64,000 bases of DNA. Origin: Aureibaculum algae. GTDB lineage: Bacteria; Bacteroidota; Bacteroidia; Flavobacteriales; Flavobacteriaceae. Positions 10,271 to 19,567 of this stretch are shown one piece after another. Positions within the stretch are counted from its first letter, which is position 1. Each line of letters begins with the position of its first letter. The notes below the pieces were generated by a model. The model was not told the DNA's origin, did no database searches, and saw only the letters and a list, made by a program, of their open reading frames with translations. The position numbers and the translations under genes are program-made. The stretch lies in assembly GCF_006065315.1 (NCBI RefSeq), contig NZ_CP040749.1:1433501-1497500 (forward strand), read 5' to 3'.

Positions 10271-12244
10271 ATGAAAAATTATGTTAATTATATAGTCTTA
10301 GGTTTTTGTCTGATGATGTCTGTCAATTTGCTTGCACAGGTAAGAAAAACTAAAACAGTATCAAGTAAAAACACTAAGGTGTTTTATCAAGCAGGTAGAA
10401 AATCGGCAATAGTTTTACCCACACGAAAAATAATGCATAGGTCTGATAAGTTAGTTTGGGTTTATGCTACCAATACTTCGAAAGGTAATTGGCAAAGAGC
10501 TCAAGCCAAAGACAACGAATTATTTACAGAATTAAGAAAGAGCGGTGACTCATTATATAGAACGAATTTTAGTAATGATTTTAGAGTTCCGCGAATTGCA
10601 TTTGAACCTGATCGATTTGAACAACATCCTGAATGGCTTACCAAAAACGGAAGCTTAGTAAAATCTGATGGAAGTAGTCGAATAGAATTGAAAGGTGCTA
10701 CAGGCAAAACTAATATCTATTATCATAAAAACATTAATCTGCTATTGATGAGTTTTGCAGGTTATAACAAATATGGCCTACCAGAAACAAATCGAGCTAA
10801 CACTAATCATATTATTGTAACAGACACCCTGATAATTCCACCTCACAGCATGGGATTTATGAATGTACAAAGGCGTAATAAAGGTTATGTTAAAATAATA
10901 GCGAATTGTATTATCTATGAGCGTCCGGTAAAAGTTACTTCAACAATGATTTCTGAAAAGACGAATTTTGTGATCTCTGCACGCAAGATATTATTAAAAT
11001 CTCCATATAAAGACTTAACTGATAAAGCCCTTAATACTGCACCCTTTGTTTGGAAAGTAGATCCTAGTAATGTTGAATTTTACAAAGAAGCGTTTAAAGA
11101 TATTGAGGAATTGCTTTTTAATAGGTTATTAATAGAGTATTTAAAACTAGTAACTATAAACTTACAAAACCCTGCAAATGATAGCTGGTCAAAGGATAGA
11201 CTTTTAGCAAAATTTCAAACATACAGGGGACGGGTCAACTTCAATGAGTTAAACAATGATAGTGAATATTACAGCCTATTTACTGACCTATGCAAAGAAT
11301 TCGATACCAAATACGGAAATGGTAAAATTGGTCCGCATAGAACAATTAATGACTTAGATATACTAGTAGAAGGTAACATACAAGATTTACCAGTAGTGCC
11401 ATTTAAATATTATGCTGTACCATCAACGGCCACCCTTTTACCAGTTAAAAATCACGCTACTGGAGTACAAGATAAACTGGGTGATTTATATTATAAAGCT
11501 ACTGGCGAATCAAAAATGTCAGTAACACTAGAAGTAAAATTAGGGTATGATGCAATAAAAATTGCTGAGGTTAAGAAGGCACTAAAGGAGAAAGGATTTG
11601 TTTTAGAAAATATCCCTCCTAAAACGGTAATGGCTATTAATGAACAACCTTTAAAAGCAAAGGGTAGAACAATCGGTGAAATAATACCTATTAGTAATCA
11701 AATTCTTCGATTTGAAATTGACCTTCCTGATGAAGGTCTAGACATCATAAAACTTTTTCTGAAAGACGATAATATTTTTGATTTAGACTATAAAGTATAC
11801 CAAGGACAGAAAGAAAGTAATCAAAAAATAATGCTTACAATTCCTGAAAACATTTTAAAACAAATAGATTTTGCTGATTTACTCAATGAGTTTAACACCA
11901 TTGAAAGTAATACAATGACAGTAACTGATGCTGTCATAATAACCAGCAATCTATCACCAGTTTTAGAAGGTAGTGGAGAAGGCACTTTAGAATATATAGA
12001 AGTATCCTTAGAATTTTTGTTTGATGACAAGACCGTATTTCGAGGTCCTGAAAGATTCTCTTCACACTCTGTAAATGGTTCAGAAAAGGAGATACCATTT
12101 ATGAAACATTCAGATAATTATAAAATTATTGTAACGGGTACTGCATACTATGAATTTGGAAATAGAGAAATAATAAAAGAGAATAGCTTTACCAATACTG
12201 ATAAATATATTACGCTACAAGAAAGCATGTTTAATAAGAATTAA
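10271..12244 (+). CDS. Large exported protein of unknown function, second gene of the unit
   Basis: 657 residues with a clear signal peptide (NYIVLGFCLMMSVNLLAQ, cleavage after LAQ). I do not recognise a family. It looks beta-rich at the N-terminus (to about residue 235), helical around 255-330 (FYKEAFKDIEELLFNRLLIEY), and beta-rich towards the C-terminus (residues 540-650, EVSLEFLFDDKTVF and YKIIVTGTAYYEF), a layout that broadly echoes the preceding gene product. There are no membrane helices beyond the signal. The gene lies 21 nt after the first gene and 12 nt before the lysozyme-like gene, so co-transcription is very likely and the products probably act together outside the inner membrane. 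Confidence 0.75.
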   Translation: MKNYVNYIVLGFCLMMSVNLLAQVRKTKTVSSKNTKVFYQAGRKSAIVLPTRKIMHRSDKLVWVYATNTSKGNWQRAQAKDNELFTELRKSGDSLYRTNFSNDFRVPRIAFEPDRFEQHPEWLTKNGSLVKSDGSSRIELKGATGKTNIYYHKNINLLLMSFAGYNKYGLPETNRANTNHIIVTDTLIIPPHSMGFMNVQRRNKGYVKIIANCIIYERPVKVTSTMISEKTNFVISARKILLKSPYKDLTDKALNTAPFVWKVDPSNVEFYKEAFKDIEELLFNRLLIEYLKLVTINLQNPANDSWSKDRLLAKFQTYRGRVNFNELNNDSEYYSLFTDLCKEFDTKYGNGKIGPHRTINDLDILVEGNIQDLPVVPFKYYAVPSTATLLPVKNHATGVQDKLGDLYYKATGESKMSVTLEVKLGYDAIKIAEVKKALKEKGFVLENIPPKTVMAINEQPLKAKGRTIGEIIPISNQILRFEIDLPDEGLDIIKLFLKDDNIFDLDYKVYQGQKESNQKIMLTIPENILKQIDFADLLNEFNTIESNTMTVTDAVIITSNLSPVLEGSGEGTLEYIEVSLEFLFDDKTVFRGPERFSSHSVNGSEKEIPFMKHSDNYKIIVTGTAYYEFGNREIIKENSFTNTDKYITLQESMFNKN

Positions 12245-12256
12245 TACACGACTATT

Positions 12257-13132
12257 ATGAAACTAATAATAAATATGATACTAATTCTAATAATTAGTAC
12301 TGGGTTGATAGACACGAGAAATAGTACAAGTAGAACACAATTATTAAGTAACAAAAAAAAGATTTCCGATTTAGTAAAAGAAAATGATTCAACTTTAATA
12401 GCAAAAAGAAAAGCACATTATATGAAGTACCCAGAAAGGGGTAATTTAACTAAAGATCGTGAGGGCGTACACCCTAAAGCTAAGGTTCCCAAAGGACGCA
12501 AGGGAGAAGATAATTCAGGAATTACTTTGGCACTTGGTATCGATTTAGCCGCTGGGTTTAGCAAAAGTCACCAACGACAAAAAATTGCTGACGCCATAAA
12601 TGCAGATGAAGATTTACGAGATTGGATAATTAGAGTACCAACAACCCGAGGTGAGAAAGCACGTTCTTGGTTAAAGAAAGAAGGTAACCATAGCCCAATT
12701 TTTAATAAAAATCAGATGAACCAACTTTACGAGTTTGGGTATAACTTTTTTATAGAAAGAGCTAAAAAAAGATTGCTGGGTACTACTGGGTATCCTATAG
12801 CGGATGTTATTCCAGAACATAGGCTTACCGAAACAGAGTTTGCAGATTTAGCATTAAATATTGCTGATGGTGACCAAGATTATTTATACGAGTTATTAGC
12901 TGACATTGCATGGAATTCGGGGCAGTTTGCCAGAGGGCGGCAGAACCATATTGCTCGTGCTTTAAAAGTTGAGGGTGATACATTAAGTAGGGTTGACAAG
13001 CAAATAATACGATTAAATGCTCTACGTATTCTTATTCATAATAGAAAAATTCCGACTAGTCGTAGTGGGAGAATAAATCGATTAGCCTGGATAGATTCTA
13101 AAGTGGATATTTTAAGACAAAATAGGTATTAA
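12257..13132 (+). CDS. Exported pesticin/T4-lysozyme-like muramidase candidate
   Basis: 291 residues; the N-terminal hydrophobic stretch (LIINMILILIISTGLI) is a signal peptide or anchor. Residues 69-97 carry REG, then SGIT (87-90) and GIDL (94-97), the arrangement of pesticin-like lysozymes (EG, SGVTIG, GFDLG). Glu69, Thr90 and Asp96 fall at nearly the same spacing as the catalytic Glu, Thr and Asp of pesticin as I remember them. Further on, LTETEFADLAL, LADIAWNSGQFA and a late Arg-rich helix match the helical second lobe of that fold. Predicted role: cleavage of peptidoglycan glycan strands in the periplasm, or in another cell if secreted. No immunity gene is recognised nearby. The family call rests on motif spacing only. 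Confidence 0.65.
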   Translation: MKLIINMILILIISTGLIDTRNSTSRTQLLSNKKKISDLVKENDSTLIAKRKAHYMKYPERGNLTKDREGVHPKAKVPKGRKGEDNSGITLALGIDLAAGFSKSHQRQKIADAINADEDLRDWIIRVPTTRGEKARSWLKKEGNHSPIFNKNQMNQLYEFGYNFFIERAKKRLLGTTGYPIADVIPEHRLTETEFADLALNIADGDQDYLYELLADIAWNSGQFARGRQNHIARALKVEGDTLSRVDKQIIRLNALRILIHNRKIPTSRSGRINRLAWIDSKVDILRQNRY

Positions 13133-13182
13133 GGCCATGTTAAAGAATTAATAGACTAATAAAAAACTTAAAATAAGTAATT

Positions 13183-14244
13183 ATGAAAACATATGTGAAT
13201 ACAGTTTTTGGAGTTATGTTTTTTTTATGCATGACTATTATACAAGCTCAAAATAGTGATTCTACGAATGACAGATTTCCTTTTGAATATAATGAGCGAT
13301 CTAAAACTACTGAAGTTTCATTGATTTGGGATAAAGTGTATACTAATTTGTATGCGAGTTTTATGAATGAAGATAATGTCATAATACTACATAGTTATAG
13401 TAGTGCAACGGGCAAAAAAGAATACAACATGAAATTATCAAAAGAAAGAGGAAATGCAGTGAAAAAATTTCTAGTAAATAATGGTGTTGAAGCTTCAAGA
13501 ATTAAAATTCAACCACATGGAGAACCAAACATTGAGAATTATGATGATGATTATGCAGGCGACAGAAATGTAATTCCAGAATTTAAAAGGCGAACAACAG
13601 AAAAATCCAAAGATTTTATAGATGCGTTTAAAAGCAAAGAAACGTTAGACGATGATATTAATGAAGGACATAAAATATTTTTAAAAATTGTTAATCCATA
13701 CGTTACTTACATTAAAAATAAGTATCACCTTCAAGAACTACCAGGGCCAGGTAGGCCGTCAAAAGATGTAAATGAGTTCTTAAAACAAACTAAGGAAGTT
13801 TTTGATGATGCCAAGGGAGCTTATGGTGATGCAACTACAGGTGATTATAAAAATTTAGCGGAAGTAGTTGGTAACTATGGAGCAGCATCATTTATCGATT
13901 TGTTCACGAGCCTGCAAGCTGGTAAGGTTGCTAAAAATAGAAAGTTACTTTATGATGTAATTGGAGAGGCTTTTGCTACGGAATGCTTTCCAAATTACAA
14001 TGCAAATATTGAAGATTGCACTATTATTGAAAAATTTTTATTTTACTCGGTAAAGTACAAAGTTAGTGGGCTTTCAAATTTGAAAAAATATAAGTTGAGG
14101 GTAAGATTTGTTGCTGGAAAAACGCATACGATGAGTACGTTTCCTCGGAGCTACCGGTTTGAGCGAAGCATGGATGATTACTCTATGTTTATGGCTAATA
14201 TTCGCCATTATTTTGCATTATCCGATACAAGGTATAAAGATTAG
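13183..14244 (+). CDS. Exported protein with N-terminal OmpA-like domain and unique C-terminal region
   Basis: 353 residues with a signal peptide (cleavage after IIQAQ). Residues about 45-140 follow the OmpA/MotB peptidoglycan-binding pattern: VIILHSYSSATGKKEYNMKL, then LSKERGNAVKKFL, GVEASRIKIQPHGE and a final RR. The Asp expected in GHTD is Ser here (HSYS), while the Arg in LSxxR is kept, so wall binding is likely but may be altered. The OmpA domain is normally C-terminal; here it is followed by about 210 residues I cannot place, including a Pro/Gly hinge (LPGPGRPSKD) and a helical stretch. It is the last gene of the unit, 50 nt after the lysozyme-like gene, which fits a role in placing the unit at the cell wall. 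Confidence 0.75.
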   Translation: MKTYVNTVFGVMFFLCMTIIQAQNSDSTNDRFPFEYNERSKTTEVSLIWDKVYTNLYASFMNEDNVIILHSYSSATGKKEYNMKLSKERGNAVKKFLVNNGVEASRIKIQPHGEPNIENYDDDYAGDRNVIPEFKRRTTEKSKDFIDAFKSKETLDDDINEGHKIFLKIVNPYVTYIKNKYHLQELPGPGRPSKDVNEFLKQTKEVFDDAKGAYGDATTGDYKNLAEVVGNYGAASFIDLFTSLQAGKVAKNRKLLYDVIGEAFATECFPNYNANIEDCTIIEKFLFYSVKYKVSGLSNLKKYKLRVRFVAGKTHTMSTFPRSYRFERSMDDYSMFMANIRHYFALSDTRYKD

Positions 14245-14589
14245 TATTGAAATTTTAAAAGGGAAATAATTTTTATTTAGGCTTTTCAATTATTAGATTC
14301 AATAGCACTGTTTATTTCACAAATAGTGCAAGATATTGACAAAATAATGAAAGTAATTTTTTGTAGAATAACCTAACATTGTAACATCAAAAAATTGATT
14401 GATATCTCTATTAAAAATATGAAAGTTTTTAATAAAAGGATTTTGATTCCGATAAATTACATAGGGGTTTAGGACAATTTTCTTGTATACTCGTCCTAAT
14501 TGATTTGATATTGAGATAAATAGCATTTATTTTCATTAACTTTTAAGATTAAAAACAATTAATAATAAATAACCATTAAATAAAAAGAA
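14245..14589. other. Gene-free stretch with two inverted repeats
   Basis: 345 bp without a convincing gene. It holds GCACT/AGTGC arms (14305-14309 and 14325-14329) and TTAGGAC/GTCCTAA arms (14469-14475 and 14493-14499). Neither is followed by a T-run, so neither is a classic terminator. The second, 90 bp before the next ATG, could be an operator or a leader hairpin. Confidence 0.35.
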
Positions 14590-15126
14590 ATGAAAACAAA
14601 ACGACCACTTGCATTACTCTTAATTTTCGGAATTTTAGTAATAGGATGTAATGAAAAAGAAAAAGCAAAAGAACAAGAACAAATTGTAGCAGTTGAAGAA
14701 ATTAAAATTGATTTAGTAAATGATGAGTTTCCAGAAGCAAAAAAGGAAATTATGGAAACTTTTGGAGCCATTGCACAAAGTTTAAAGGATGGTGATATGG
14801 ATAAATTAATTTCTTTCCATGCCTATAGTCCAAAGTTTACTGAATTTAAAAATGGTGAACCACGTAATGGGGCTGAGGCAAATGAAACTTATGAGCGTGA
14901 AGTTTTTGGGGGTGTTACCGAAGTTGTAAAGTTCGATGCAAAGGACATGCAGATTGCAGTTTACGGAGATGTCGCTAACGTTACATTTCATTCAGATTTT
15001 CAATTAAAATTTGGTGAGGATCTCGTTGTTGTTAATGATCAGATTAGCTTGTTGTTTGTTAAAACCGACAAAGGATGGAAAATAGTAAGTGAACATCATT
15101 CGCCATTGAAGAAGGAAGAAAGTTAA
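14590..15126 (+). CDS. Lipoprotein with NTF2/SnoaL-like domain
   Basis: 178 residues. A lipoprotein signal ends in LVIGC, so the mature protein starts at about Cys19 and carries a short charged linker (NEKEKAKEQEQ). Residues about 55-175 fit the NTF2-like cone fold seen in SnoaL/DUF4440 proteins: an opening helix (AKKEIMETFGAIAQSLKDGD), the SFHAYSPKFTEF strand region, a central DVANVTFHSDFQL strand and the ending GWKIVSEHHSPL. Members of this fold range from enzymes to simple ligand binders, and nothing here marks a substrate. The gene appears to be monocistronic, with about 345 bp before and 170 bp after. Confidence 0.8.
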   Translation: MKTKRPLALLLIFGILVIGCNEKEKAKEQEQIVAVEEIKIDLVNDEFPEAKKEIMETFGAIAQSLKDGDMDKLISFHAYSPKFTEFKNGEPRNGAEANETYEREVFGGVTEVVKFDAKDMQIAVYGDVANVTFHSDFQLKFGEDLVVVNDQISLLFVKTDKGWKIVSEHHSPLKKEES

Positions 15127-15296
15127 AATGGAATAAATAACCAATTAAAAATTTGTTTTGTGGTATTTGCAGTAGGTTGAGATTGAGGTGATTGTAAAGT
15201 ATAGCTATTCAAAACCATCTGACTCATAAATTAGTTGATATCAGGGATTGATAATAATTAGTCTAATGCAGAATAACGAACTCTAAATCTATTCAA

Positions 15297-17027
15297 ATGA
15301 AAACAAAATTGACACTTATCTTATTGAGTATTGTACTATTGCCAATGGCTTATTTATTAAGTAATATGTTAGCCGTTTTCAATATTGAAACTCCTCCAAG
15401 AGCTGGTTATAATTTTATTAAATGTACATCGGCAAAATATTTGCTGACGGACATTGATACTACAAAACAAATTTCGCCACTTTTTAATAATTTAGGGAAC
15501 CTTAATTTTAAAATAAGCACAGAAAATGAAAGCGTACAAGCATTTTTCAATCAAGGTGTCAAGTTAAGTTATGCCTTTAACCATGCCGAGAGTCACCGTT
15601 CATTCTTAGAGGTGGCACGTCTAGATGGAAATATTGCTATGGCGTACTGGGGACAGGCTTTTGCCTTAGGGCCAAATATTAATGATCCATTACCTAGTGA
15701 AGAACGCAAGCAGAAAATTAATGAGGCTATTGCTAAAGCCAAGCAATTGTCAACTAAAGCATCACCTAAAGAGCGGGCTTTAATTGAAGCATTATCGGCA
15801 AGGTATAGTACTGATTTAACAAAAGATGTTGCTGAACTCAATAGGGCTTATATGCATGCGATGTTGAAAGTAGTACAACAGTATCCTAAAGATGCAAACA
15901 TTCAGATTTTGTATGCGGCGTCAGTAATGAATACAGTACCATGGAATTATTGGGATAAAGACGGAAAACCATCTCCAAATATTAAAGAAGCAAAGGTCGC
16001 ACTTGAAAAAGCGATGGAACTTGAACCCGAAAATCCGGGAGGGCATCATTACTATATTCATATGGTAGAGTTACCCTATCCAGACATGGGGGTTGCTAGT
16101 GCTGATAAATTGGCCTCGCTAATGCCAGGAGCTGGTCATGTTGTACATATGCCTTCACATATCTATATTAGAGTTGGTAGGTATTTAGATGCTGTAAAAG
16201 TAAACCAAGCGGCTATTTTAGCCGATGAAGATTATATTTCACAATGTTTTGCTCAAGGGATATATCCTATGGGCTATTATCCTCATAATATTCATTTTTT
16301 ATGGTCATCGGCAAGTTTGTTAGGGGCTAGCGATATTGCAATTGAAGCTGCTAAAAAGACGGCAGAAAAAGTGCCTGCCGGAGAATTAGAGTCACTTACT
16401 TTTTTACAAGATTTTGCCGCTACACCATTATTAGCATATGTCCGTTTTGGAAAATGGAATGAGATTTTGACCATTCCAGCTCCTAACCCCAACATTAAGC
16501 ATTTAAGTCTTATGCAACATTACGCACGAGGAATTGCTTTTGTAAGAAAAGGGAATATAAAGGATGCTCAAGAAGAATTGGAAGCCATTGCAGAACTAAA
16601 AAAAGATCCTGATTTAAAAACATTGATAGCAACGGCAAATAATGAATCTATACATGTAGCCAATATTGCTTATGAAGTTGTGGCAGGGGAACTATTAGCA
16701 TTAAAAGGAGATTTTTCAAAAGCCATAATTCATCTTAAAAATGCTGTAAAATTTGAAGATGGGTTAACCTACACTGAGCCCGCTGCTTGGCATATACCTA
16801 CACGTCAAAATTTAGGAGCGGTATTGATAAAAGCTAAAAAATATAAGGAAGCAGAAAAAGTTTACAAGGAAGATTTACATATTTTAAGACAAAATGGATG
16901 GTCTTTAACAGGACTCTACCATTGCCTAAAAGCTCAAGGGAAAATGAAGGAGGCTCAAAGCATAAAAGAGGAATTTGAAGTTGCCTGGGAATATGCCGAT
17001 ATTGAAATAGAAGGCTCGGTATTATAG
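15297..17027 (+). CDS. TPR-repeat protein, membrane anchored or exported
   Basis: 576 residues. The N-terminal hydrophobic segment (LTLILLSIVLLPMAYLLSNML) lacks an obvious cleavage site, so it may be an anchor. The rest is built of tetratricopeptide-type helix pairs: FFNQGVKLSYAFNHAESHRS, VARLDGNIAMAYWGQAFALG, AKVALEKAMELEPENPGGHH and further units near residues 395-425 and 475-560. The block around AFNHAES and YWGQAFALGPNIN is typical of a bacterial TPR family of unknown role. Two histidine-rich loops (GGHHYYIH and GHVVHMPSHIY) are notable and could bind metal. The outer-membrane barrel gene starts 37 nt downstream, so the two are probably co-transcribed. Confidence 0.85.
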   Translation: MKTKLTLILLSIVLLPMAYLLSNMLAVFNIETPPRAGYNFIKCTSAKYLLTDIDTTKQISPLFNNLGNLNFKISTENESVQAFFNQGVKLSYAFNHAESHRSFLEVARLDGNIAMAYWGQAFALGPNINDPLPSEERKQKINEAIAKAKQLSTKASPKERALIEALSARYSTDLTKDVAELNRAYMHAMLKVVQQYPKDANIQILYAASVMNTVPWNYWDKDGKPSPNIKEAKVALEKAMELEPENPGGHHYYIHMVELPYPDMGVASADKLASLMPGAGHVVHMPSHIYIRVGRYLDAVKVNQAAILADEDYISQCFAQGIYPMGYYPHNIHFLWSSASLLGASDIAIEAAKKTAEKVPAGELESLTFLQDFAATPLLAYVRFGKWNEILTIPAPNPNIKHLSLMQHYARGIAFVRKGNIKDAQEELEAIAELKKDPDLKTLIATANNESIHVANIAYEVVAGELLALKGDFSKAIIHLKNAVKFEDGLTYTEPAAWHIPTRQNLGAVLIKAKKYKEAEKVYKEDLHILRQNGWSLTGLYHCLKAQGKMKEAQSIKEEFEVAWEYADIEIEGSVL

Positions 17028-17064
17028 GTGTATATATAATACACTATAAGGAAATATTTGAATT

Positions 17065-19485
17065 ATGAAAAAGTTAATTTTAGTTTTATTTTCATTTTCT
17101 ATATGTTGTTTTTCTCAAACGACACATACAATTTCGGGTTTAGTTTCTGATGCCAATGGTAACGGATTACCTTTTTCAAATGTTTTATTGTTACACTCAT
17201 CAGATTCTACTTTGGTGAAAGGGATTGTTTCTTTAAATAATGGAAGTTATACTTTGGACAATGTCAATCAAGGTGAATACCTAATCATGGCTAGTATGGT
17301 TGGATTTCAGTCAGTGTATTCAAAAGCTTTTAATCTAAACACTACTTATAAAGTGGAACCTCTTGTCTTAATAGAAGGAGAGGCACTGGATGAGGTAGAA
17401 GTAACAGTAAAAAAGCAGCTGTACGAGCAAAAAATTGATAGAATGGTTATTCATGTAGCCAGCAGTATTATTGCTTCAGGTTCATCGGTTTTAGAGGTTC
17501 TTGAGCGTTCTCCAGGTGTTGTTATTGATAGGCAGAACAATGTCATATCCTTAGTAGGTAAAAGTGGTGTTGTTGTATTAATAAATGGTAAAGAAAGTTA
17601 TATGCCTGCGACAAGTATTGTTCAAATGCTACAAGGAATGAGTTCTGATAATATAGAAACTATTGAATTGATTACTACGCCACCAGCCAATTTTAATAGT
17701 GAGGGGAATGCCGGATTTATAAATATTGTTTTAAAAGCACAAACAGACGTAGGTCTAAATGGTTCTTATGCATTGTCGTTTGGAGTAGGTAATGGAACTA
17801 TAACAACTGATAATATTAGTTTTAATTATAGAAAAAAAAGAATCAATTTTTTTGGTAACTATTCTTATTTACGAGACAGCCAAGGACAATTATTCGAATT
17901 TGAAAGGAGGTTCATCAATAAAGATGACGCTTCCGTATTGGTAGAGACAAATTCGAATAGAGATCCCATTCAGCGTAATCATAATGTCAGGTTTGGTTTA
18001 GATTATCAGCTGTCTGAAAAAACGATTATCGGACTACTTCTTTCAGCAAATGATAATAAATGGACTATGGACGCTGTAAATAAAAGCATGGAGACCATAA
18101 ATGGTAATCCTAATTCTTTTGTTGAGCTGTTAAATTCGGAAAGAAATCAGCAAAAGCACATGGGGGCAAATATAAATCTCAAACATACTTTTAAGAAAGA
18201 TGGATATATCAGTGTTGATTTAGATTATTTAAAATATCATATCGAAAATCCGACAGATTATACCAATAGCTTTTTTGATAGTAACAATGATTTTTTAAGG
18301 GAAGAAATTACAAAAAGTGATAAAACAAATCCTATTAAAATTGCCGTAGGTAAAGCTGATTATAGCAATCAGATAAATAGTAAAATTAAGTTAGATGTGG
18401 GGTTAAAAACAGCATTTAGTAATTTTGATAATGACGTGGTTGTCGGTACCTTTTCAGGACAAGATTTTATTGAAGACAATGAGTTAACAAACATAAGTGA
18501 TTTAAATGAACAAATATTAGCAGCTTATAGCAGTGTTGATTATGCTATTAATGATAACATAAATATGAAATTGGGTATGCGTTATGAGTATACCGATTCA
18601 GAATTGAATTCAGACAAAAAAGGAAAAGTAGTTGATCGAAAATTTGGTAATTTTTTTCCAACGGCTTTTGTTTCTTATAAATTTAATGATTCTTTAAATT
18701 TTAACTTATCCTATGCGAAACGTATAACACGACCCACTTTTAATGACATGGCTCCATTTGTGATTTTCTTTGATCTCGGGACTTTTTTTTCAGGTAATCC
18801 GGCTATTCAACCGGCTATTTCTAATGCCGTTAAATTCGATTTGAACTATCGATCAATATTTATTTCAGCACAATATTCAGTGGAAGAGGGAAGCATTTCT
18901 AAATTTCAATCCTCTTTCGATGAAAAGAATGAGCGATTGGTTTTTGCTGCAACAAACTTAGATAATACAAAAATATTTTCATTAACATTAGGACTTCCTA
19001 TAACCCTTACCCATTGGTGGAAGATGCAAAATAATATCATATTTTCAAATACCAATATGTCAAATACGGTTGAAGGTTCTTTGTCTCATTTTGAGAAAAA
19101 TACAATTGATATCAATAGCACACAGTCATTTACTATGGCAAAAAATCTCACTTCAGAAATTAGTGTAAATTATATTAGTCCCAGTTTTAATAGTTGGATA
19201 GGGACATCAACATTAAAAAGTATTTATGGAATTAATATTGGAATTCAAAAGAAGTTTGGTGATAAATGGGGTACCCTCGGATTTAAAATTAATGATTTAA
19301 TGGATTCAATTCAATGGGATGTAGTTAATGCTATTCCTGAACAGAACTTAAAAACGAAAAGTAGTTTAGATTTTATGAGTCGTACTTTTGTACTTACCTA
19401 TTCAAGAAGTTTTGGGAATAAAAAGTTGAAATCTGCCCGTGAAAGAGCGAGAGGTGCTGAAGAAGAAAAAAATAGAGTAAATTAA
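17065..19485 (+). CDS. Outer-membrane beta-barrel protein (TonB-receptor-like)
   Basis: 806 residues with a signal peptide (LILVLFSFSICCFSQ). Residues about 22-105 are a carboxypeptidase-regulatory-like beta sandwich (TISGLVSDANGNGLPFSNV), a common prefix on Bacteroidota outer-membrane proteins; about 115-230 are plug-like (SVLEVLERSPGVVIDRQNN, VVLINGKESYM, IETIELITTPPANFN); the remainder is a barrel with alternating aromatic strands. It matches the outer membrane beta-barrel family related to TonB-dependent receptors; no TonB box is obvious and no SusD-like partner lies beside it. The C-terminus ends in a charged tail (SARERARGAEEEKNR), unusual for a barrel that normally ends in an aromatic residue. 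The substrate is unknown. Confidence 0.88.
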   Translation: MKKLILVLFSFSICCFSQTTHTISGLVSDANGNGLPFSNVLLLHSSDSTLVKGIVSLNNGSYTLDNVNQGEYLIMASMVGFQSVYSKAFNLNTTYKVEPLVLIEGEALDEVEVTVKKQLYEQKIDRMVIHVASSIIASGSSVLEVLERSPGVVIDRQNNVISLVGKSGVVVLINGKESYMPATSIVQMLQGMSSDNIETIELITTPPANFNSEGNAGFINIVLKAQTDVGLNGSYALSFGVGNGTITTDNISFNYRKKRINFFGNYSYLRDSQGQLFEFERRFINKDDASVLVETNSNRDPIQRNHNVRFGLDYQLSEKTIIGLLLSANDNKWTMDAVNKSMETINGNPNSFVELLNSERNQQKHMGANINLKHTFKKDGYISVDLDYLKYHIENPTDYTNSFFDSNNDFLREEITKSDKTNPIKIAVGKADYSNQINSKIKLDVGLKTAFSNFDNDVVVGTFSGQDFIEDNELTNISDLNEQILAAYSSVDYAINDNINMKLGMRYEYTDSELNSDKKGKVVDRKFGNFFPTAFVSYKFNDSLNFNLSYAKRITRPTFNDMAPFVIFFDLGTFFSGNPAIQPAISNAVKFDLNYRSIFISAQYSVEEGSISKFQSSFDEKNERLVFAATNLDNTKIFSLTLGLPITLTHWWKMQNNIIFSNTNMSNTVEGSLSHFEKNTIDINSTQSFTMAKNLTSEISVNYISPSFNSWIGTSTLKSIYGINIGIQKKFGDKWGTLGFKINDLMDSIQWDVVNAIPEQNLKTKSSLDFMSRTFVLTYSRSFGNKKLKSARERARGAEEEKNRVN

Positions 19486-19510
19486 TTGGAAAAGAAATAT
19501 TACAAAGAGA

Positions 19511-19548
19511 AAAGAGCCTGAAATTTAAATTTCAGGCTCTTTTTATTT
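19511..19548. terminator. Bidirectional terminator between convergent genes
   Basis: 19511-19542 is a perfect 32-nt palindrome (AAAGAGCCTGAAATTT followed by its exact complement) followed by T's on the plus strand and, read the other way, also T's. It separates the barrel gene from pdhC, which end facing each other. Confidence 0.9.
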
Positions 19549-19567
19549 AAGTTATATTCTGGTTTTA

